DNA from: an uncultured Caryophanales bacterium
Lineage (GTDB): Bacteria > Bacillota_I > Bacilli_A > RF39 > UBA660
Length of the DNA stretch: 35,920 nucleotides
Reading direction: 5' to 3'
Assembly (NCBI GenBank): GCA_949948745.1
Contig: CATLHA010000013.1
Span: 1 to 35,920 of the forward strand
Shown here in pieces: positions 21,275 to 30,735 of the stretch; position 1 is the first letter of the stretch, and each line of letters opens with the position of its first letter. Below the pieces are notes generated by a model. That model was not told the DNA's origin, did no database searches, and saw only the letters and a list, made by a program, of their open reading frames with translations. A program made the translations under genes and the position numbers.

Positions 21275-24258
21275 AAGATTGGAATTTGTCCTTCACTGTT
21301 ATCTCCACTATATGTACCAACCATATTGTTTCCTAGTTGATAACTGTAATTAGCATAATCTGGTATTGTTATATTTGGCATTTCTTCCATAGTATTATCT
21401 CTATTCATATATTTCTTTAAGACATTTCCATGTCTTCCAATGGAAACATTTTGAAGTGTTTTTTCTTTGTTGTTTTCATTATATTTTTGAACAAATGCTT
21501 TGGTTCCTCTCATAAATGCTTCATAAATTTCTTGAAAATCGTTATCTTCTTTAATTTCTAAGCTAACTTCTGCTGTATTAAAACTTGCACTTTGTTCTTC
21601 TTTATTTACCCATATCGTCATTTTCGCAATAATTCTATCTTCTTTATTTCTAATTGCTAAATTTTGACAATTATTAAGAATCATACTGGCTCTCATAATT
21701 CCAGCTCCAGCTCCATTGATATGAGCGCAACAATTACAATATTTTCCAAGAATTAAATTATCCCATGATTGTTTTGGTAGCCATTCGTAATGAAAATTAT
21801 TTTCATTTGATTCTCTTAAATCATCTTTTTCATCTAGTTTACTTGTAAAAATATTTCTAGGAGCATTTTTAGATTCTCTTAAAATTTTACATGCAATATC
21901 TACAACTTCTCTTTCTGAATAATATTTTGCGAGTAATTTTGCTAATTCTTCATTTTCCTTTGTAATTCCGTTAAAATTTTGCATTAAGAAAAATGTTTTA
22001 CATTTATCGATGGTAACTTTTAAATGTCTTTGTCTACCTTTGTTTGATGTAGAACACTTAGAAATTTCTTCAAAACAATTATAAACACTGGCAATAAATC
22101 CAGAATCCTTCTTTTCAGTTTCAATTAATTCTTTATAATTTTCAATGAAAAAAATGATGAATTCTTTATTTATTTCATTTTTTGGTCTTAGGGTATCAAA
22201 AATTCTGTGAATATTATTTCCAACTACTTGGTATTCATTTTTATTCCCTATAGAATTTGTTTCTTCAAATAGTTTTTCTGTAATGAAAGTAGATACCTTT
22301 TGGCTTAATTGTTCATTATCATTAAATACCCCTAATATCATCATCAATTTTAACAAATCCTTTAAATTACAATCTTTGTAATCTTGTGTTTCTAAAACAC
22401 CACTTTTTTGAATTAGTCTTTTTAAGTTTTTATTATAATGACTTAGTATTAATTCTATTTCTTCTGGTGTTAGGTTTACATAGAATTTTGTGTTATATAA
22501 AAATCTATCGTATAATTTATACTTTTCTAACAGGTTACAATAAGTTGTTATTTTGTGGATATTTTTTAATAGTTTTTCTAAATTTACTGTTTCATTTAAT
22601 ACTTTTTTTGGATCAGAAAATCCATGATACTTTAAAAAATTTTGAAGAGAAGGGGACATGTTCTGAATGATATTTAGTACTTCTTGGTGATTTAATTTTC
22701 TCATTATAATTCCATTAAATAATAGTTCATCATCAATATGATTTACTTTTAATAGTTCTCTTATTATTTTATTATTTTTCTTTTTTGCAATTTGCTCTAC
22801 ATAATCCATATCAGAAGCGAATTTATCAAATATCTTTACTAATTCTTGATTTGTTAATCCACTAGCAAATATATCATGATATGTTGCATTTATTGAAAGT
22901 AGGGAATATATATAATCAATAAATCTATCAGGGTCATTTTCTAGGAGACTACTACCATTTGATATTTTACTAATTTCTTCTTTTGTAATACTAACTATAT
23001 CATAATCATCAATTTTAACATAATAGGTTCCATTTTTTAATGAGAAAATTTTAATATTATCCTTTTGCATCATATTCTCAAAATAATCTTCTGATGTTTT
23101 TGTTTCTAGCATGTCAAATTCATTTCCTAAAATACTACCAAAAATTTCAAAATCAAGTGTAATATCCGTAGTAAAATTTTTTGGCGCTACCATTTTTAAA
23201 GATGCAGGAAGGTGTAAATATTTTAAATCTTTAGATTCTGTAAAAACCTGATTTCCAATATGTTCTAAGGTGTTAGGTAATCGGATACTTTTTACATTTT
23301 TGAAGAGACTACTCATGTTATCACCAATTGTTGTAATACCATCTTCCAAGAAAATATTTTCAAATGGTGAATAAGTTTCCTCTTTTAGTTTTCCATAGGT
23401 TTGAATTAACAAAACTTTTCCATAGTATGTAAAATATACAACTAGGTTTTTTAGTTGATTACAATTATAAAATGTCTTTTTTCCGATACTTTCTATTTCT
23501 GATGGAATTTCAATTGTTTCTAGATTATTGGCATCCATAAATGCATATTCCCCAATATTATAGATTAAATGAGAAGATTTTACTCCATTATCATATTCTA
23601 TTTCATAATATCCAATCGTAAATTCTTTTTTCTTAGATGCAGGGGCATATTGTATAAATATTCCATCTTTTTTGTTAATTATAGCTATATCTTCTATACT
23701 AAGGTATTTCTTATTATTATCATCTACTGTAATTTTAGATAGGCTAGACATATGTGCTAGTGCACCTAAATCTATAGTATCTAAATTTTGGGGAATATGA
23801 ATTTCTTTGATACTTTGGCATCCATATAGAGATTTTATACCTAGTGCTTGTATTTTTTTTGGTAAAGTGAAATTTGTTAAATTTGTACAATTATATAAGC
23901 CTAAATCATTAATATACATAATTTCGTCATGACAGTTTATGGTTTTTAAGTTTTGGCAATTTTTGAAAACTCCAGTATCTATATAATGAAGGGATTCTGG
24001 TATTGTTACTTCTTCAAGAGATATACAATTTTCAAAAGCATATGCTTCTAATAATTCTAGATTTTTTGAAAGTTTTATTTTTTTAAGATTTTTACAATTA
24101 CGAAAAGCACCTTGTTTAATAATCACAACGGTATCTGGAATGATTACTTCCTCTAGATTTTCAAAATCTTGAAATTGTTCTGACAAAATAGTTGTTGTTC
24201 CTTCAGGAATTTTGATTATTTTATCTTCCTTATTGTATTCTATTCCTTCCTTACTCAT
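21259..24258 (-). CDS. Intracellular LRR_5 (BspA-type) protein, 999 residues, with C-terminal CxCCxH domain
   Basis: The start is the ATG at 24258, with AGGAG nine bases upstream; it overlaps the TGA of the preceding gene as ATGA. The protein has no signal peptide or membrane segment. Residues about 18-185 and 235-375 are LRR_5 repeats of roughly 23 residues (AF.NC..L..I.IP). A helical region (about 420-800) follows, then a domain at about 820-960 with CNCCAH (Cys841, Cys843, Cys844, His846), GAGIMRASMI and NVSIGRHGN. From about 630 onward it is clearly homologous to the 24255-28157 product (SxSNKGxQRxLKVT, NAPRNIFT, YEWLPKQ). The C-terminal domain is unknown to me; the strand/helix order recalls GNAT folds (weak). 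Likely a partner of the MoxR-VWA operon across the divergent promoter. Confidence 0.85.
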   Translation of the reverse strand: MSKEGIEYNKEDKIIKIPEGTTTILSEQFQDFENLEEVIIPDTVVIIKQGAFRNCKNLKKIKLSKNLELLEAYAFENCISLEEVTIPESLHYIDTGVFKNCQNLKTINCHDEIMYINDLGLYNCTNLTNFTLPKKIQALGIKSLYGCQSIKEIHIPQNLDTIDLGALAHMSSLSKITVDDNNKKYLSIEDIAIINKKDGIFIQYAPASKKKEFTIGYYEIEYDNGVKSSHLIYNIGEYAFMDANNLETIEIPSEIESIGKKTFYNCNQLKNLVVYFTYYGKVLLIQTYGKLKEETYSPFENIFLEDGITTIGDNMSSLFKNVKSIRLPNTLEHIGNQVFTESKDLKYLHLPASLKMVAPKNFTTDITLDFEIFGSILGNEFDMLETKTSEDYFENMMQKDNIKIFSLKNGTYYVKIDDYDIVSITKEEISKISNGSSLLENDPDRFIDYIYSLLSINATYHDIFASGLTNQELVKIFDKFASDMDYVEQIAKKKNNKIIRELLKVNHIDDELLFNGIIMRKLNHQEVLNIIQNMSPSLQNFLKYHGFSDPKKVLNETVNLEKLLKNIHKITTYCNLLEKYKLYDRFLYNTKFYVNLTPEEIELILSHYNKNLKRLIQKSGVLETQDYKDCNLKDLLKLMMILGVFNDNEQLSQKVSTFITEKLFEETNSIGNKNEYQVVGNNIHRIFDTLRPKNEINKEFIIFFIENYKELIETEKKDSGFIASVYNCFEEISKCSTSNKGRQRHLKVTIDKCKTFFLMQNFNGITKENEELAKLLAKYYSEREVVDIACKILRESKNAPRNIFTSKLDEKDDLRESNENNFHYEWLPKQSWDNLILGKYCNCCAHINGAGAGIMRASMILNNCQNLAIRNKEDRIIAKMTIWVNKEEQSASFNTAEVSLEIKEDNDFQEIYEAFMRGTKAFVQKYNENNKEKTLQNVSIGRHGNVLKKYMNRDNTMEEMPNITIPDYANYSYQLGNNMVGTYSGDNSEGQIPILIKRA

Positions 24259-27200
24259 TTTCTTTCTCCTATTGTTTTTACTACTAATCTTTGTTTTGTT
24301 CTCCAATCTCCATTATATCCATGATATGAATCAAGTGCATAAGAGCCAAAGTGTAATGATTCTTGAACTTCTACTATAGGGTGATTATCATCGTCTAAGT
24401 AATCTATAATTTTATTTCTGTTTGCTCCAATAGAAATATTAGATAGTGGATTTTCTGGATTATTTTCATTGTATGTTTTAAAGAAAGCTTCTGCTCCTCT
24501 CATAAAAGCATGATAGATATTCTCTTTATCTTTTTCACTAGAATAATTTAAGGAACCTTCTACATTATTGAATACAGCATACTTTTCTACTTTGTTTACA
24601 TATATCGTAGCCTTTGCGATAATTTCACCAAATCCATTTCTAATAACTAGATTTTGACAATTATCTAGAATCATACTAGCTCTCATAATTCCTTGACCAG
24701 CTCCATTAATATGAGCACAACAGCTACAATATTTTCCTAAAATTAAGTTTTCATATGCTTGTTTTGGTAACCATTCATAAGAATAATTTTCATTATTTTC
24801 TTCTTTTAAATCTAAATCAGGATCATTATCATATATTGGTTTATTTTTCTTGTTATATTCTACTTTTGTAAAGATATTTCTAGGTGCATTTAAGGATTCA
24901 TTGTATACTTTTAATGCATTTATCCAATCTTCGTTTCGATCATACCATTGTCCAATTAAATTAGCTAATTGTCTATTTTTCTCGATATTATCAAATTTAA
25001 CTGTTAGAAGATAATCCAAACATTTTTTCATAGTTACTTTTAATTTTCTTTGGGAACCCTTATTTGAAGTGGAAGTTTTTGAAATACCTCTGAAATTTAT
25101 ATAAATTCTTTGAGTAATACCTGAAAATACTTTTTCATTTTCTATTAATTCTTTAAAATTTTCTAAGAAAAATTGAGCAAATTCTTGATCAAATTCATCT
25201 CTTGTTTCAATATTAAAGACTCTATGAATATCATCTCCAATAATTCTTGTAGAGTTTACATTTCCATTATCTAATTTTTTAGCAAATATTTTTTCTGTAA
25301 TCAGTGTTGTTGCTTTTTGACTTAAAATAGGGTCATTAGATAAAGCACCAGAAATGAATAGAAGGGTTAATAAGTCATTCATATTTATGACTAATGAAGA
25401 ATCATTTTCAAGAATTTTACTTTCTTTTAATAATCTCTTTGTATTCGCATTATATGTTTTAAAAAAGTCATCAGCTAGAGGATTATCTACAATAGTAATG
25501 AAAGCTTTATTCAATAAAAAAGAATCTTTTATATTGTTTTTTCTTATGTGTTTTATAAAATATTTCAATTTATTGTCAGTTAAAATATTTTCTATGATAG
25601 AAGAATTCTCACTATTTACATTTTCTAATAACTTATGTAGAGTTTGGGTTAGTAGTGGACAATCTAATTCATATAATTCTTTTAAATCATCTATATCATA
25701 GTAAGCTAATAAATATCTATTATAAAATATTTTGTCTTCTATGTTTTTTTCTTTTATAAAGTTTACGTAGTCAATTACCTTTTCAAAAGAATTAATTTCT
25801 AATATTTTTTTTGTAGTATTATCGTCATTTTCTAAAATACCGCTATCTGTTAGAACTTTTAGATAAGTATCATCTTCTTTATCCAATGAATCTAGTAATA
25901 TTTCTCTATTTTCTAATGAGATATTTTTCATTAAGATGCCATTTAATAATTTCTTTATTACCAAATCATGATTTACTAAGTCGTTCATAAAATCTAGAAA
26001 TAGAACTGGATTATCTCTAACTAGTTTTGAATTTGTGCACTTATCATCAATATAGTCTTTGTTGATGGTAGTTATTTTTCCACTTTGTTCAATATGATAA
26101 GTTCCATCCTTTAGTGTATATATTCTATAGGGTAATTTGTAACAACTTATTGTATCCAAATTATCTAAGTTATCTAAAGTTAATCCGCTTTTAAATTTTA
26201 ATTTTGTCGATTTAGGAAAAGCTTCAGATTCTATTCTATATACAGATTCAGGTATTTCTACTTCTTGTAATTCTATACAATCAAGAAAAGCACCACTACT
26301 TATATAATAACTATTTTCATCTTCTAAATTTAATTTTTTAACTTTTCTAAATTCTTGTAGTGCGTTCATAGATATGTTTACTAAGTTTCCTGTGAAAGTT
26401 ATTTCTTCAAATGGAACACTTATTTTTTTTCTTTTATCTTCTTTAAATATCATCCATCCGTTTTCTTCGACATGGATTACAGGACAACTACAAAATGAAA
26501 TTCCTTCTAAATTTAATTTTTTTAAATTATCACAACCTTCAAATGTATTAAATTCTATAGAACGTGTGCAACCACATAGGGTTAATTCTTCTAGATTTTT
26601 GGCATTAGAAAAGGCATGAGGAGCTAATCTTCTAATTGGTCTTATGCATTCTGTTCCATCATCTAATATTGTTAAGTTATAATCCTTTAGTGAATAATAT
26701 TTATCTTTATTTCCAACTGCATATAAAATAACTGCTTCCTGAAGAAGTTGGATTAAGATTTTATGATCATGTGTTGTATAAAATTTATTATTTTCATCTA
26801 CATCAATTCTTTTTAAAGAATCCATTCTATAAAATGCATCATTTCCAATTGTTTTTAATTCTCTTGGAATCGTAATTTCTTCTAGGCTACTACAACCTGA
26901 AAATGCTTCTTTATTAATTGTAGTTACACACATTGGTATTTCAATATCTACTAAACTTGTACAATTATAGAAAGCTCTGGTTCCAATTCTATTGATGAAT
27001 GGGCTTATTTTTATTTTTTTTAAGGCTTTACAATTACTAAATGCTTCTGCTGGGATATCAACAATGACATTTCGAAGATTTATTTCACTTAATTTACTAC
27101 AGCCAGAAAAAGCAAAACTTTCTAATGTTTTTATTGCTTCTTGGTGATTTATAGTTGTTAAATTTTTACATCCTCTAAAGCATTTAGATGGAATATTATA

Positions 27201-28157
27201 ATCGACAATATTAATTTCTGTAAGAGATTCACAACTTTCAAAAGCAGAGTCATTATATTTTGTAACAAAAGATGGTACTTCTCTTAAGCTTTTACAATTT
27301 TTAAAACACTTTTTTCCGATAGAAATTGGTTTATTATTTATTGAAGTGATTTTTTGTAAATTGATACATTCTTCAAATGCTTCTTCTGGAAGTTCATTGA
27401 TATTTGGTCCTAATTCTATTTCTTTTAGACTTTTACAATTCTTAAAACATCCAGTACCTAATTTTTCTATATGTTTTGGAAACGTTCTTAGGTTTCTACA
27501 ACCTTCAAATGTATATTGCCCTAATTCTTTAATATTTTTATTTAAAGTAATATCTAATTTTTCACATCCAGAAAACAATTGATCTGGAAGAGAGGTTAAA
27601 TGATTTGGTAATGTAACTCTTTTTAGATTTTTACAATTCATGAAAATTTGCTTATTTAATACTCTAACACTATTTGGGATGACAATTTCTTCTAAGGCTT
27701 GACAATCCGTAAACGCAGCCCAATCAATTTCTTCGATACCATCTTCTAATATTATTTTTTTAAGTCTTTTACAATTGGCAAAAGCTCTATAATTTATTTT
27801 TTTAACACCTTTTGGGATAGTGATTTCTTCTAGATTTTCACAACCACAAAAGGCACTATTTCCAATATAGGTTAAATTTTTAGGAAGAATTATTTTTTTA
27901 AGATTTTTATTGGATGCAAAGGCACGTTCTTTAATTGCAGAAAGTGATTCTGGTAAAACGATTTCTTCTACACCTTCAGATTGATAAAATGCATAATCTT
28001 CGATTACAGATACTCCTTCAGGAATGACTACTTTTTTAGATTTTAGATTATGACAAGCATAATTTCCAATTATTTTAATTCCTGTTGGGATATTTAAAAT
28101 CTCACTAGTATAATCTTTTTCATTTAAATCAATTAATTTTTCATTTTGTATTTTCAT
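24255..28157 (-). CDS. Giant intracellular LRR_5 (BspA-type) protein, 1300 residues, with C-terminal CxCCxH domain
   Basis: First gene of the minus-strand pair. The ribosome site AGGGGGAAG and a TTGATT/TATAAT promoter fix the start. There is no signal peptide, unlike surface BspA proteins. About 20 LRR_5 repeats fill residues 20-455, and more lie at 505-655. A helical part (700-1090) precedes the C-terminal domain (about 1125-1290), with CSCCAH (Cys1144, Cys1146, Cys1147, His1149), GQGIMRASMI and NISIGANRN. It shares the whole rear half with the downstream gene, so the pair arose by duplication, with the LRR array longer here. BspA-type repeats bind proteins; the cytosolic location suggests a scaffold or recognition role. 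Coupling to the next gene is by ATGA. Confidence 0.87.
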   Translation of the reverse strand: MKIQNEKLIDLNEKDYTSEILNIPTGIKIIGNYACHNLKSKKVVIPEGVSVIEDYAFYQSEGVEEIVLPESLSAIKERAFASNKNLKKIILPKNLTYIGNSAFCGCENLEEITIPKGVKKINYRAFANCKRLKKIILEDGIEEIDWAAFTDCQALEEIVIPNSVRVLNKQIFMNCKNLKRVTLPNHLTSLPDQLFSGCEKLDITLNKNIKELGQYTFEGCRNLRTFPKHIEKLGTGCFKNCKSLKEIELGPNINELPEEAFEECINLQKITSINNKPISIGKKCFKNCKSLREVPSFVTKYNDSAFESCESLTEINIVDYNIPSKCFRGCKNLTTINHQEAIKTLESFAFSGCSKLSEINLRNVIVDIPAEAFSNCKALKKIKISPFINRIGTRAFYNCTSLVDIEIPMCVTTINKEAFSGCSSLEEITIPRELKTIGNDAFYRMDSLKRIDVDENNKFYTTHDHKILIQLLQEAVILYAVGNKDKYYSLKDYNLTILDDGTECIRPIRRLAPHAFSNAKNLEELTLCGCTRSIEFNTFEGCDNLKKLNLEGISFCSCPVIHVEENGWMIFKEDKRKKISVPFEEITFTGNLVNISMNALQEFRKVKKLNLEDENSYYISSGAFLDCIELQEVEIPESVYRIESEAFPKSTKLKFKSGLTLDNLDNLDTISCYKLPYRIYTLKDGTYHIEQSGKITTINKDYIDDKCTNSKLVRDNPVLFLDFMNDLVNHDLVIKKLLNGILMKNISLENREILLDSLDKEDDTYLKVLTDSGILENDDNTTKKILEINSFEKVIDYVNFIKEKNIEDKIFYNRYLLAYYDIDDLKELYELDCPLLTQTLHKLLENVNSENSSIIENILTDNKLKYFIKHIRKNNIKDSFLLNKAFITIVDNPLADDFFKTYNANTKRLLKESKILENDSSLVINMNDLLTLLFISGALSNDPILSQKATTLITEKIFAKKLDNGNVNSTRIIGDDIHRVFNIETRDEFDQEFAQFFLENFKELIENEKVFSGITQRIYINFRGISKTSTSNKGSQRKLKVTMKKCLDYLLTVKFDNIEKNRQLANLIGQWYDRNEDWINALKVYNESLNAPRNIFTKVEYNKKNKPIYDNDPDLDLKEENNENYSYEWLPKQAYENLILGKYCSCCAHINGAGQGIMRASMILDNCQNLVIRNGFGEIIAKATIYVNKVEKYAVFNNVEGSLNYSSEKDKENIYHAFMRGAEAFFKTYNENNPENPLSNISIGANRNKIIDYLDDDNHPIVEVQESLHFGSYALDSYHGYNGDWRTKQRLVVKTIGERK

Positions 28158-28184
28158 AAATTGCTTCCCCCTAAGTAGTAATAT

Positions 28185-28212
28185 ATTATATATATATTTA
28201 TTTAAAAATCAA
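28185..28212 (-). promoter_or_regulatory. Minus-strand promoter of the LRR gene pair
   Basis: On the minus strand: TTGATT (28212-28207), 16-nt spacer, TATAAT (28190-28185). It faces away from the plus-strand promoter at 28251. Confidence 0.7.
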
Positions 28213-28230
28213 TGACTATAGGTATTTTAG

Positions 28231-28250
28231 TGTATATTTATGTATATTTA
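28231..28250 (+). repeat. 10-bp tandem direct repeat beside the divergent promoter
   Basis: TGTATATTTA occurs twice without a gap (28231-28240, 28241-28250) and abuts the -35 box of the plus promoter. The spacing of about one helical turn suits a dimeric or cooperative regulator (inference). Confidence 0.7.
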
Positions 28251-28279
28251 TTGAAACTTAAATTTTTCCATGTTAGTAT
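28251..28279 (+). promoter_or_regulatory. Promoter of the duplicated-domain/VWA/MoxR/ankyrin operon
   Basis: TTGAAA (28251-28256), 17-nt spacer, TAGTAT (28274-28279), ribosome site GGAGG (28291-28295), ATG 28303. Confidence 0.75.
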
Positions 28280-28302
28280 ATTAAATTACAGGAGGTTATG
28301 CT

Positions 28303-29001
28303 ATGTTGTACAATGAAGGTAGAGTAGAAAATCCTATTTGTATTAAGATTCAAAAAAATGAGAAAATATTATTATTTGGTGAATCTGGTGAGATTATTTA
28401 TCCTTTAGATCCAGGTATCGCTTTAGGAAAAGGTCATTTTGGATTTACTTTGATTGTTGAAAAGAATAGTTTACAAGAAGAGAAAGTGTATCCAACTGAA
28501 TCCGATATTAGTGCTGCTTATATGTATAATGGTGAAATTAAAATTTATGAAAATGGAAAAAAATTTCCTTGGATTTTTAGTATAGATGGAAAAGTTATTC
28601 GTTCTATTACAGGTGATTTTATTTCTAATGGGAATGATGAAGACGAAATTGAAGAAGAAAGCGATTATCCAGTTATGAGAAATCCAATTACGATTGATAT
28701 AGAAAAAGGTGTTTCTAAAGGAAAAATTATTATTAATAATGAGAGTTTTCCTGTACATCCAGGAGTTATGTTAGGAAGAGTACACTATGGGTTTATTGTT
28801 AGGATGAAATCCAGTGATGATGTAAAAATATTCTCGTATCCTACTAAAAATCGAATTGATGCTGTAGGATCTGATATGGTTGGAGAATCAGTTAAAGTCT
28901 ATGAATTTGGGAAAAAAATTCCATATATTGTAGATGAATCATTTCATAGTACAAATTTAGAAAATAGCGTACCTATTGATGATAAAGTTAAAAAAATTTA
29001 G
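28303..29001 (+). CDS. Protein with an internally duplicated unknown domain, first gene of the MoxR-VWA operon
   Basis: A 232-residue cytosolic protein made of two copies of a domain of about 84 residues: residues 9-92 and 126-210. They match in NPI.I.I, HPG or DPG followed by LG..H.GF, YPT...I.A and K(I/V)YE.GKK.P.I. An acidic linker (about 103-122) joins them. I recognise no named family; the spacing of short strands suggests a small beta domain. As first gene of the operon it may be an adaptor for the AAA+ or VWA protein (inference). The VWA gene follows after 12 bases. Confidence 0.75.
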   Translation: MLYNEGRVENPICIKIQKNEKILLFGESGEIIYPLDPGIALGKGHFGFTLIVEKNSLQEEKVYPTESDISAAYMYNGEIKIYENGKKFPWIFSIDGKVIRSITGDFISNGNDEDEIEEESDYPVMRNPITIDIEKGVSKGKIIINNESFPVHPGVMLGRVHYGFIVRMKSSDDVKIFSYPTKNRIDAVGSDMVGESVKVYEFGKKIPYIVDESFHSTNLENSVPIDDKVKKI

Positions 29002-29013
29002 AGTGTGAGTATT

Positions 29014-30735
29014 ATGAGAATTTGGAAATATGTAGCTACAAAAATAAGTAATTCAGATCAAAACCAGGATAGTAGTTTGAATGATGACCAAAGTGAAAAT
29101 CAATTGGATGAAAATTCTGGTGATGAAGAAAATAGTTCTGATACAGAAGGTGTAGGAAATGATTATGATAGTGGGCAAGATTCTGGTAACGAAGACGATT
29201 CTAATTTAGAAGAAGATTCTAAAGGGAATGGTTCCGATAGTCAGGAATCTTCTGATATGGAAAATGATATGAATGATTCTAATAGTGGGCAAGATTCTGG
29301 TAACGAAGACGATTCTAATTTAGAAGAAGATTCTAAAGAAAATGATTTTGATAAGCAGGAATCTTCTGATATGGAAAGTGATGAGAATGATTCTAATAGT
29401 GGGCAAGATTTTGGTAACGAAGACGATTCTAATTTAGAAGAAGATTCTAAAGGGAATGGTTCCGATAGTCAGGAATCTAGTTCTGATATGGGAAATGATA
29501 TGAATGATTCTAATAGTGGACAGGGTTCTAGTAATGAGGCTGATTCTAATTTAGAAGAAGATTCTAAAGGGAATGGTTCCGATAGTCAGAAATCTAGTTC
29601 TGATATGGAAAGTCAAAATAGTGAGCAAAATTCTCATAATGTGAATGGTTCTAATAGTCAAGAGATTAGTCTAGAAATAGAAAATCCGGATGCTGACTCT
29701 AATAATGAACAAGGGTTAGATCAAGAAACTGATTTAAACTCTCAAAAAGAAGAATTACGGGCTATGAAGAATATGCTTGAAGAAATGATTGAACAAGAAG
29801 ATCAATTAGCAGAAGAAAATACTTCAGAATATACAGATGATTATTCCAATCAATTTTTGAAAAGATTAGAAGAAATACCATCTTTTGAGCAAAGACAAAC
29901 GAGTGATGGTTATTCTATAGATACACAGAGTAATACAGAAATACCTGATAGTTTGGTTCGTACTTTAATTACTAAATTTTTAAATCAAAGATTTTGTATA
30001 CGAACTACTGATTTAAATGTTCGTAGTAATTCTTTAGAAAAAAGTTATGGCTTTTATAAATGGAATGTAAAAGATGTTATTGTAGATTCTAAAACACACC
30101 AATTAAATAAAGTTTTGCATGATAAATATGGATATGATTATGCAGATGGTAAAAATGAAAATGTTCCTTTATCTTTTTATTTTGATATGTCTAGTAGTAT
30201 GAGTAAATATACAAATATGCTCGCTGTTATATCGATTGAACTGTTAAAAAAGGGAGTTAAAGTATTAATTGGTTTTAATTCTAAAGTAAATGTACAAATT
30301 GATAGTATTGCTTCTAATATAGATGTTTCTGATCTTGTTTCTTTTTTGAAAAAAGCAGGGGAATCCGATGCTTCATTTAGTACTAACTATATAAAGCAAA
30401 AAAAGGATCAATTTACTTTTAAAACAATAAAAAGAGAATTAGATACATATCTAATTGATAAACGTGCTGAAAAGTGTGTTATATTTTCTGATTTTGATCC
30501 AAGAATTAAAGTTATTAATTTATCAAATCATTCTCAAGTATATTGGTTTTGCTTTGAAAAAAATTTTAGTTTATCTAGTTTATCTACTTATGGTAAAAAA
30601 TTCCAAGGTTTTCTTTATCCAGTACAAAATCAAGAAGATTTAGCACTTGGTTTAGTGAAAATAAATGAAAAACGATTTGAAGCATTATGTTATGTTGATA
30701 ATATAAAAGTATTACAAAAGGAGTATTCAAAATGA
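29014..30735 (+). CDS. VWA-domain protein with a long acidic Ser/Asp repeat region
   Basis: About 573 residues. The first 200 are low-complexity, rich in Asp, Glu, Ser and Asn, and include four copies of a 38-residue unit (core SNLEEDSKGNGSDSQESS). A helical stretch (about 240-290) follows. The C-terminal VWA domain starts near 385 with the MIDAS motif DMSSSMS (Asp391, Ser393, Ser395), and IFSDFDP gives a later acidic strand. VWA proteins with MIDAS bind a metal-dependent partner and typically pair with MoxR ATPases, as ViaA does with RavA. The ATG at 29014 is preferred; an in-frame GTG at 29005 is possible. The end overlaps the AAA+ gene as ATGA, which supports joint function. Confidence 0.85.
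   Translation: MRIWKYVATKISNSDQNQDSSLNDDQSENQLDENSGDEENSSDTEGVGNDYDSGQDSGNEDDSNLEEDSKGNGSDSQESSDMENDMNDSNSGQDSGNEDDSNLEEDSKENDFDKQESSDMESDENDSNSGQDFGNEDDSNLEEDSKGNGSDSQESSSDMGNDMNDSNSGQGSSNEADSNLEEDSKGNGSDSQKSSSDMESQNSEQNSHNVNGSNSQEISLEIENPDADSNNEQGLDQETDLNSQKEELRAMKNMLEEMIEQEDQLAEENTSEYTDDYSNQFLKRLEEIPSFEQRQTSDGYSIDTQSNTEIPDSLVRTLITKFLNQRFCIRTTDLNVRSNSLEKSYGFYKWNVKDVIVDSKTHQLNKVLHDKYGYDYADGKNENVPLSFYFDMSSSMSKYTNMLAVISIELLKKGVKVLIGFNSKVNVQIDSIASNIDVSDLVSFLKKAGESDASFSTNYIKQKKDQFTFKTIKRELDTYLIDKRAEKCVIFSDFDPRIKVINLSNHSQVYWFCFEKNFSLSSLSTYGKKFQGFLYPVQNQEDLALGLVKINEKRFEALCYVDNIKVLQKEYSK
29171..29625 (+). repeat. Four 114-bp tandem repeats inside the VWA gene
   Basis: Copies starting at 29171, 29285, 29399 and 29516 (spacing 114, 114 and 117 bases, in frame) are near-identical at DNA level; the core AATTTAGAAGAAGATTCTAA is unchanged in all four. 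The extra codon in the last interval adds one Ser. High DNA identity implies recent expansion by slippage or recombination. Confidence 0.85.

Noticed and set aside
21259-28157. LRR_5 proteins as secreted BspA adhesins
   Set aside because: Neither has a signal peptide, membrane segment or cell-wall anchor; both start directly with charged cytosolic-type sequence.
28185-28250. CRISPR or longer repeat array in the AT-rich divergent promoter
   Set aside because: Only two 10-bp copies are present, without spacers; the rest is simple AT sequence.
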